This document shows, piece after piece, positions 36,756 through 42,275 of a stretch of 42,275 nucleotides of DNA. Each line of letters begins with the position of its first letter. Within the stretch, counting starts at the first letter, position 1. This stretch comes from Azolla pinnata (lineage: Eukaryota; Streptophyta; Polypodiopsida; Salviniales; Salviniaceae). The notes beneath the pieces were generated by a model, which saw only the letters and a program-made list of their open reading frames with translations, searched no databases and was not told where the DNA came from. Made by a program: the position numbers and the translations under genes. The DNA lies in NCBI GenBank assembly GCA_037176905.1, contig JBBBWG010032374.1, positions 1 to 42,275 on the forward strand, read 5' to 3'.

Positions 36756-39236
36756 TCATAGTACATCATCGTTCAGGGGCTCCGGCTCTGGTCTGTTCCC
36801 CTCCTGCCTGTCTGGCATGAACCAGAACCCATCGTCCCTCTGCACGAGGCCCTTGTGCTGCATCTGCCACCACGACCCGGGGACGAGGTAATCGTTGCTC
36901 AGGAACTCGGACGACTTGTTGATGAGCGCGACGTTGCGGTTCACGACGAGCTTGAACGGCTTGCCTACGCCGTGCGTCCCCGCCACCATGTGCAGGTGAG
37001 CCTCGAGGTTGTGCCAATCTCCTGGAGTCTGGCGACAAAAAGAAGAAGACGAAGAAGAAGAAGAAGAAGAAGATGATGATGATGATGATGATGGTGAAGA
37101 AGAAGAAGATGGTGGTGGTGATGGCGATGGTGATGGTGAGATGTTGATGGCGGTGATGACGATGGTGGTGGTGGTGGTGTTGATGATGATGGTGGTGGTG
37201 AGCGATGATGATGATGGTGGTGGTGGTGGTGGTGGTGATTATGATGATGATGGTGCACCGCTAGCAGCAATGGAGCATAAGTAGAGACATATAGATATAG
37301 ATACAAGATACAGACGTAGACGTATCGACACGTACTGTCGGCACCAACACAGACACACACATTTATTGACAATGGCCATTAACATAGAGATACCGGATAC
37401 AGATACAAGCACAGACATACAGACAGATGATGAAGGAGATGATGATGATGATGATGTCGACCGCGGCCAAGGATGGAGTGGAGCATAAGCAATAGACATA
37501 CAAGATACAGATATGGACACAGGCATGGACACTAACATACTTTGATACGGACGTGGACACATGCGTATTAGTTTACGGGCACCGACGGCAGACGCAGACA
37601 TATTGACAAGGGCTCTGACAAAACAGATGCAGATGCAGATACCGGCACAGACATACAGATACAAACACCTCCGGCACAAGCACACACATGCGTATTATTT
37701 TACGGGCACCAACAGCAGACGCATACATATGGACAAGGGCTCTAACATAACAGATACAGATACAGATACAGGTACAGATATAGATACAGATACAGATACA
37801 GGTACAGATACAGATACAAATACAGATACAGATGCCAGATGCCAGATGCCAAATGCCGGATGCCAAATGCCAAATGCCGGATGCCAAATGCCAGTGCCAG
37901 ATGCAGATGCCAGATGCCAGATGCCAGATGCCAGATGCCAAATGCAAATGCCAGCTGCCGAATGCCAAATGCCAGGTGCAGATGCCAGATGCCAAATGCC
38001 AAATGCAGATGCCAGATGCCAAATGCCAAATGCAGATGCCAGATGCCAAATGCCAGATGCCAGATGCCAGATGCCAGATGCAGATACAGGCACAGACACC
38101 TTTCCGACACAAGCACAGGCAGACAGACAAACAGACGGATAGACACGGGAGAGGTAAAAGAAGGAGTTACCCGGGATTTCTTGAAGTACGGGGAGTCCCG
38201 GGAATCGAAGAGGAGCTCTTCGCCGACGTCGCGGTAGCCCGCGAGCCAGCCGGGGTACGCGGTGATCATGTCGATGCGGTTGCGGCCGCGGAGCGCCCTG
38301 ACGCCGTCGAGGCTGTCGAACTTGCGCTTGAAGTCGGCGTCGCCGACGCCGGGGCAGCCGTGCACGATCGCGGTCACGAGCACCGTCTCGCGGCCCGCGC
38401 CCCGCACGTTGATCCCGTTCAGCCCGATGTCGAACGCGTTCACGACCGCGAGCGCCGCGCCGAGGCTGTGCCCCAGTATCGTGATGCTCACGTCCTCGTC
38501 CCTGTACTTCTTCAGCTGGCACTTCACCTCGTTGAGCACCTGCCGAGGAGAGCACAGAGAAGCCTTGTTTTGATTCTCATCTCTTAAAAAGCTTCTTGTA
38601 AAACGCTGTCGCCAAGCGCGCGTTGTACGATTGAGACGGAGACGCCGAGCCTCTAAACTAGGAGAGATGGCAAATGAAAAATGATAGTAATGAAGAAATA
38701 GAGAATTGGCTAAGGGTTGTCTTTACAAAACTCAAGGTTTACAAGATCAATTTCGGATAGCGCTCTAAGTTTCCCAATGGACTTCTCTCTTTTCCCTCCC
38801 CCCCCCCTTACTCTCTTCTCTCGAGGCCCCTTATATACAATTTGGAGGCCTCTTCATGTGATCCACGTGGCGTACAAACGTGATTCTTTCCATTCTAGGG
38901 CATGCAAGCCTCTAATGTGACGTATGCATGTGATTTCAATCCTAGTACATATAAGTCACTAATTATTATAATTTTGTTACTAAAAATATTTATCAATGAA
39001 CTTGAGTCTCTTTGGTTGAAGTGTCGAACTCATCATATAGTAGACGAATGTTCGAATGTTGGTATTTGTTATACGTTTTCCCACGTGAAGTGATTGACTT
39101 CATGACAACATGTCGTCCGTAGTCGATCTACGCACTAGATTTGTAGTACAACCACACACACACACACATGGTTAGAGTTAGATGCAGAGAGATAGAAAGA
39201 TTATATTAGTATTGTTGAGGATCTATCATCACTCAC

Positions 39237-39267
<31 letters not shown>

Positions 39268-39909
39268 GGGTGTATCTATAAAGTTCTACTATTCTACTGC
39301 GCAGATTGATTACGGACGACACGTTTTTACCTGATCTCTCGCGCTGCTGGTGACGAACGCGGACTTGGGGTCGGAGGAGGTGTAGATGACGAGCCAGCCG
39401 CGCTCGATCTGCGGCCGGCCATCGGCGTCGGAGAGGCCGACGGGGACGCGGCCATAGCCGACGTAGCCAGCATCGTCGGCGCCAGCTTCTGCGGTGCAGG
39501 TGGCAGAAGGATCGACAAGGCTAGGGTTAGGGTTAGGGTTAGGGCTAGGGTTAGGGTTAGGGCTAGGGCTAGGGTTAGGGTTAGGGCTGACGAGGAGTGG
39601 GTCGATGTCGGCCTGGCGGAAGTCGAAGTCGTTGAGCCACTCGAACGGGCGCATCGTCCCGCGCCACACGATCACGACGTCGCGCCGCCCGATAATGTTG
39701 CGCGATGTCTCGTCGCTCGAGACGGCGACGTAGCCGATCCAGTTCGACTCCCGCGACCACGCCTCGCGCGAGTACGACTTCATCATCACGAGGCCCGGCA
39801 TGTCCACCGACGACGTCGCGTAGAGGTAGCGCACGACCCTGTACTCCGCCTCCCGCCCCTTCACGAGCCCCACCTTGTCGAAGAACTCCTCCTTGGAGAA
39901 CCTGCTCAT
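36756..39909 (-). CDS. Plant phospholipase A1 / class 3 lipase, 5' exon not found
   Basis: Exons 39909-39331, 38539-38171 and 37028-36756 (stop TGA) join in phase to 406 aa counted from the ATG at 39909. Plant PLA1-II/DAD1-like features: FFDKVGLVKG, YLYATS, NWIGYVAVSSDE, IGRRDVVIVWRGT, ERGWLVIYTSSDP, the nucleophile motif GHSLG (S218), a candidate acid in RIDMITAYP (D283), a candidate His in DWHNLEAHLH (H322), and NKSSEFLSNDYLVPGSWW. Such enzymes release fatty acids from glycerolipids at sn-1; some feed jasmonate synthesis. Family members normally have some 40-60 more N-terminal residues. An acceptor (ATGAGCAG|GTTCTCC) sits at the ATG, so an upstream exon is probably missing or outside the window. 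Exon 1 contains an in-frame telomere-type hexamer run (aa 108-129). Coding exons are very GC-rich, unlike the neighbours. Confidence 0.88.
37029..38170 (-). other. Lipase intron 2, filled with simple repeats
   Basis: It contains (GAA)n at 37040-37075, (GAT)n and (GGTGAT)n mixtures at 37075-37250, ACAGAT hexamers at 37745-37835 and a GCCAGAT heptamer array at 37836-38092. The donor is CCCGG|GTAACT and the acceptor CGCCAG|ACTCC. The exon 2 frame continues for about 143 codons into the intron without a stop. Confidence 0.85.
37836..38092. repeat. Heptamer minisatellite (GCCAGAT/GCCAAAT)
   Basis: About 37 copies of a 7-bp unit GCCARAT with variants (GCCGGAT, short forms GCAGAT). Seven bases times three gives a 21-bp coding period, so open frames on the plus strand repeat QMPDARC and those on the minus strand repeat ASGIWHL. 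Confidence 0.9.
38540..39330 (-). other. Lipase intron 1 (of the exons found)
   Basis: GT-AG intron with donor GATCAG|GTAAAA and acceptor CTCGGCAG|GTGC. It holds (AC)n near 39155 and (TC)n at about 39240-39267. It is AT-rich between two GC-rich exons. The 60-70-aa forward frames are not supported. Confidence 0.8.
39521..39588. repeat. TTAGGG/CTAGGG telomere-type array inside lipase exon 1
   Basis: Eleven perfect hexamers, seven TTAGGG and four CTAGGG, with the G-rich strand on plus. In the lipase frame (minus) they encode eleven Asn-Pro or Ser-Pro dipeptides at residues 108-129, between WLNDFDF and the ERGWLVIYTS block. The hexamer period keeps the frame open. Confidence 0.95.
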
Positions 39910-39944
39910 TGATAATGGAAAAATACCATTTAATCAGAGAGAGA

Positions 39945-40560
39945 GAGAGTGTGTGTGTGTCTGTGTGTACTGAAACAGATGTAGCCCAATTGAGACGGTT
40001 GTTTAGTGGAGACCAAGAGGTCATGAGTTTTTTAACCCCTACACTCTATAGAAGTATCTAGAGATATGGAATGTAAATAGTTCAAACAGTTCAAAAGTAT
40101 TTGTGATAGAGAGAGAGTGTGTGTGCGCGCACGCGCGTGTAGTGAAACAGATGTAACCCAATTGAGAAGGTTGTTTAGTGGAGACCAATAGGTCATGAGT
40201 TCTTAACCCCTACACTCTATAAAAGTATCTAGAGATATGAAGTTTAGAAGTATAAATAGTTCAAAAAGTATTGTGATAGAGAGAGTGTGTGCGTGCGTGT
40301 GTGTGTGTGTACTGAAACAAGTGTAGCCCAATTGAGAAGGTTGTTTAGTGGAGACAAAGAAATCATTAGTTTTTAACCCCTGCACTCTATAGATGTATCT
40401 AGAGATATGAAGTCTAGAAGTATAAATAGTTCAAAAGTTTCAAAAGTATTGTGATAGAAAGAGAGTGTGTGTGTGTGTGTGTACCGAAACAAGTGTAGCC
40501 CAATTGAAAAGGTTGATCATGAGTTTTTAACCCCTACACTCTGCGCAAATATCCAGTTCA
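39945..40560. repeat. 171-bp tandem repeat, four copies
   Basis: The landmark 'cccaattgagaaggttgttt' (with small changes) occurs near 39985, 40157, 40327 and 40499, spacing 170-172 bp. Each unit has a GA/GT microsatellite head, the block 'ttagtggagacca..aggtcatgagttttta', then 'acccctacactctata' and 'tctagagatatga'. The fourth copy is shortened. The 'tagtgg' and 'ggtcatgag' pair faintly resembles tRNA-type A and B boxes as in plant SINEs. It lies directly upstream of the first lipase exon found. Confidence 0.85.
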
Positions 40561-40722
40561 AAAAGTTCCAAAGTATTGTGGTAGGATTTGAACCCTGGTT
40601 TGGTTGTCACAAATAGGCAAAAAGAGAGAGTGCGTGTATTTTTTCTTGAGCATGTGCTTATGACAAAGAGAAAGTAGATTTGGCAATTTCGTAATTGAGT
40701 TGTATGGGAACTTTGTCCTTGA

Positions 40723-40918
40723 ATGAATTTAGAGCCTATCTTATATTTCAATAGAAAGTTATCCTTGTCACATCACTACTTTAAAAGTACTTTTGATAGC
40801 AAGGTTTTTCTTTTTGTATTATGAATTTAGAGCCTATCTTATATTTCAATAGAAAGTTATCCTTGTCACATCACTACTTTAAAAGTACTTTTGATAGCAA
40901 GGTTTTTCTTTTTGTATT
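40723..40918. repeat. 98-bp perfect tandem duplication
   Basis: Bases 40723-40820 and 40821-40918 are identical, head to tail with no spacer, beginning 'atgaatttagagcctatctt'. The absence of any difference suggests a very recent event or an assembly artefact. Confidence 0.95.
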
Positions 40919-41120
40919 ATCATGTTGTTTTAATACAAACATATATTTACAAAAAAGAAAGAAAGAGAGACTAAGAGAGGGAAGATTGTCACAAACCTTG
41001 GCACTAAACAAAGATTAACTATAGAAATGCTATTAAAAAGTATCCCCAAGCTATATGGGTGTGGTGGTAAATTGGGATTTATCTTGTGTTAAGCAGTGTA
41101 AAAAATATATATAGTTTGTA
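40919..41120. other. Unique AT-rich spacer
   Basis: Short unique sequence between the 98-bp duplication and the telomere-like region. Nothing was recognised. Confidence 0.6.
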
Positions 41121-41129
41121 TTTGAACAT

Positions 41130-41692
41130 CCACCCTAAACCCTAAACCCTAACTAAACCCTTACCCAAGTAACCAATGCCGGAAACCCTAACCCCAAGAC
41201 CTTGATCAGGGCTGGAAACCCAAGCCCTAGCCCATAAACTGCACTTGAGTCCTTACCCATAAGCCCTAAACCCTAATCAACTTTTATTTGACCATCGGAT
41301 AAAACCCTAATCCACACCGTCAGCAAAACCCTAAGCCGTAAAGCCTAGCCCCTCCCACCCGAAACTGATTCACTGCAAGCCCCTCATCAAAGCCCTAGAT
41401 TCGTCGAAGGTGAAATGGAGAAACTCAAACAAGGTAACCACAGCCATAGCCCTAACCCTAATCCTAATCTTGCAAAACCCAAACCTAAACCTAAACCTAA
41501 GCTTGGCAAACCATAGGCATCATGAAGCCAACTCTAGCCAAAACCCTAATTCACAAGCTAAACCATAGCTTTGCAAACCAAGGCAACCCTCGAGCTCACA
41601 ACCCTAAACCCTTCAACCCTGGTACTAAACTAGCCCTAAACCTTCGTCGTTGCATCGATTGCAACCCTACTGGCAAAAGAAGCAGCAAATTC
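41130..41692. repeat. Degenerate telomere-like sequence (CCCTAAA / CCCTAA)
   Basis: Scattered CCCTAAACCCTAAACCCTAA, AAACCCTAA and AACCCTAA motifs separated by unrelated bases. This is a decayed interstitial telomere-like tract with both plant heptamer and hexamer forms on the C-rich strand. It contains the start of a 234-aa open frame (41522) that runs into the array to the right and is not considered a gene. Confidence 0.8.
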
Positions 41693-42275
41693 AACCCTAA
41701 CCCTAACCCTAATCCTAATCCTAAACCTAACCCCAAGCCTGAGCCTAACTCTAACCCTCACCTTAACCCTCGCCCTAACCCTAACCCTAACTCTAAGCCT
41801 AAGCCTAAGCCTAAGCCTAAGCCTAAGCCTAAATCTAAGCCTAAGCCTAAGCCTAAGCCTAAGCCTAAGCCTAAGCCTAAGCCTAACTCTAAGCCTAAGC
41901 CTAAGCCTAACTCTAAGCCTAAGCCTAAGCATAAGCCTAACCCTAAGCCTAAGCCTAAGCCTAAGCCTAAGCCTAATCCTAAGTCTAAGCCTAAGCCTAA
42001 GCCTAATCCTAAGTCTAAGCCTAAGCATAAGCATAAGCCTAAATCTAAGCCTAAGCCTAAGCCTAAGCATAAGCATAAGCCTAACTCTAAGCCTAAGCCT
42101 AAGCATAAGCCTAACCCTAACCCTAACTCTAAGCCTAAGCCAAAGCATAAGCCTAACCGCCTAACCCTAACCCTAACCCTAACCCTAACTCTAAGCCAAA
42201 GCCAAAGCATAAGCCTAACCCCCTAACCCTAACCCTAACCCTAACGCTAACCCTAACCCTAACTCTAAGCCTAAG
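41693..42275. repeat. Hexamer array CCCTAA and CCTAAG, running off the right edge
   Basis: Nearly continuous 6-bp repeats. CCCTAA blocks (41693-41800, about 42110-42130, 42160-42190, 42225-42265) are separated by long CCTAAG runs with sporadic CATAAG, CTCTAA and CAAAGC variants. The C-rich strand is on plus. Forward frames give Lys-Pro and Asn-Pro dipeptides; reverse frames give Leu-Gly or Leu-Arg dipeptides. The array continues beyond the window. Confidence 0.93.

Noticed and set aside
36965..37372. 135-aa poly-His/Ser frame and acidic poly-Asp/Glu frame on the other strand
   Set aside because: Products of GAT/GGT/GAA microsatellites inside lipase intron 2.
37561..38587. 193-286-aa frames around the heptamer array
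   Set aside because: A 7-bp repeat gives a 21-bp coding period without stops on both strands. The only real coding part is lipase exon 2 at 38171-38539.
41522..42226. 234-aa Lys-Pro/Asn-Pro frame
   Set aside because: Hexamer repeat read in frame, with no start context, splice signals or domain.
39521..42275. A true chromosome end at the right edge
   Set aside because: The C-rich strand is on plus at the right edge, opposite to a right-hand telomere, and degenerate spacer sequence is mixed in.

Overview
This window is nuclear DNA from a land plant, most likely a flowering plant. The evidence is spliced genes with plant-specific architectures (a TAF1 with a ubiquitin-like domain, a DRIP-type RING/RAWUL E3 ligase, a plant class 3 phospholipase A1) and telomere-like CCCTAAA and CCCTAA motifs. 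The lipase is very GC-rich while the other genes are AT-rich, a two-class pattern common in monocots. The hexamer TTAGGG is more abundant here than the usual plant heptamer TTTAGGG, which would fit Asparagales, but these arrays may not be true telomere, so I do not name a taxon.

Five protein-coding genes could be rebuilt exon by exon with consistent splice phases. From left to right they are: a DRIP-like RING E3 ubiquitin ligase (+, 2539-7755, 6 exons, about 505 aa); TAF1, the largest TFIID subunit (-, 23453-9592, 20 exons, about 2109 aa); the splicing factor CWC25 (+, 28363-32471, 4 exons, about 609 aa); the mitochondrial copper/cytochrome oxidase assembly protein COX19 (-, 34769-34253, 3 coding exons, 97 aa); and a chloroplast- or cytosol-type phospholipase A1/class 3 lipase (-, 39909-36756, at least 3 exons, 5' exon not found in the window). 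DRIP and TAF1 converge, TAF1 and CWC25 diverge, CWC25 and COX19 converge. They are unrelated housekeeping or regulatory genes, not a pathway cluster.

Between and inside the genes the window is unusually rich in tandem repeats of many kinds: a CATGCA/CATCCA satellite (about 1.43-2.29 kb), a mixed 120/180-bp satellite (23.9-25.3 kb), a 245-315-bp repeat ending at the CWC25 promoter (about 26.7-28.15 kb), an alternating purine-pyrimidine array (35.7-36.36 kb), several microsatellites and a GCCAGAT heptamer array in a lipase intron, a 171-bp repeat (39.95-40.55 kb), and telomere-like hexamer arrays (41.1 kb to the right edge). Most long open frames in these tracts are by-products of repeat periods and are not genes.

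The most notable observation is an 11-unit telomere-type hexamer array (TTAGGG/CTAGGG) lying in frame within lipase exon 1, where it encodes an Asn/Ser-Pro dipeptide run. About 1.5 kb further right, the telomere-like array is in the opposite (C-rich) orientation. There is one assembly gap of 100 N at 15723-15822 inside a TAF1 intron, flanked by an identical 77-bp sequence on both sides, which looks like an unmerged contig overlap. The TAF1 coding sequence is not broken by it.
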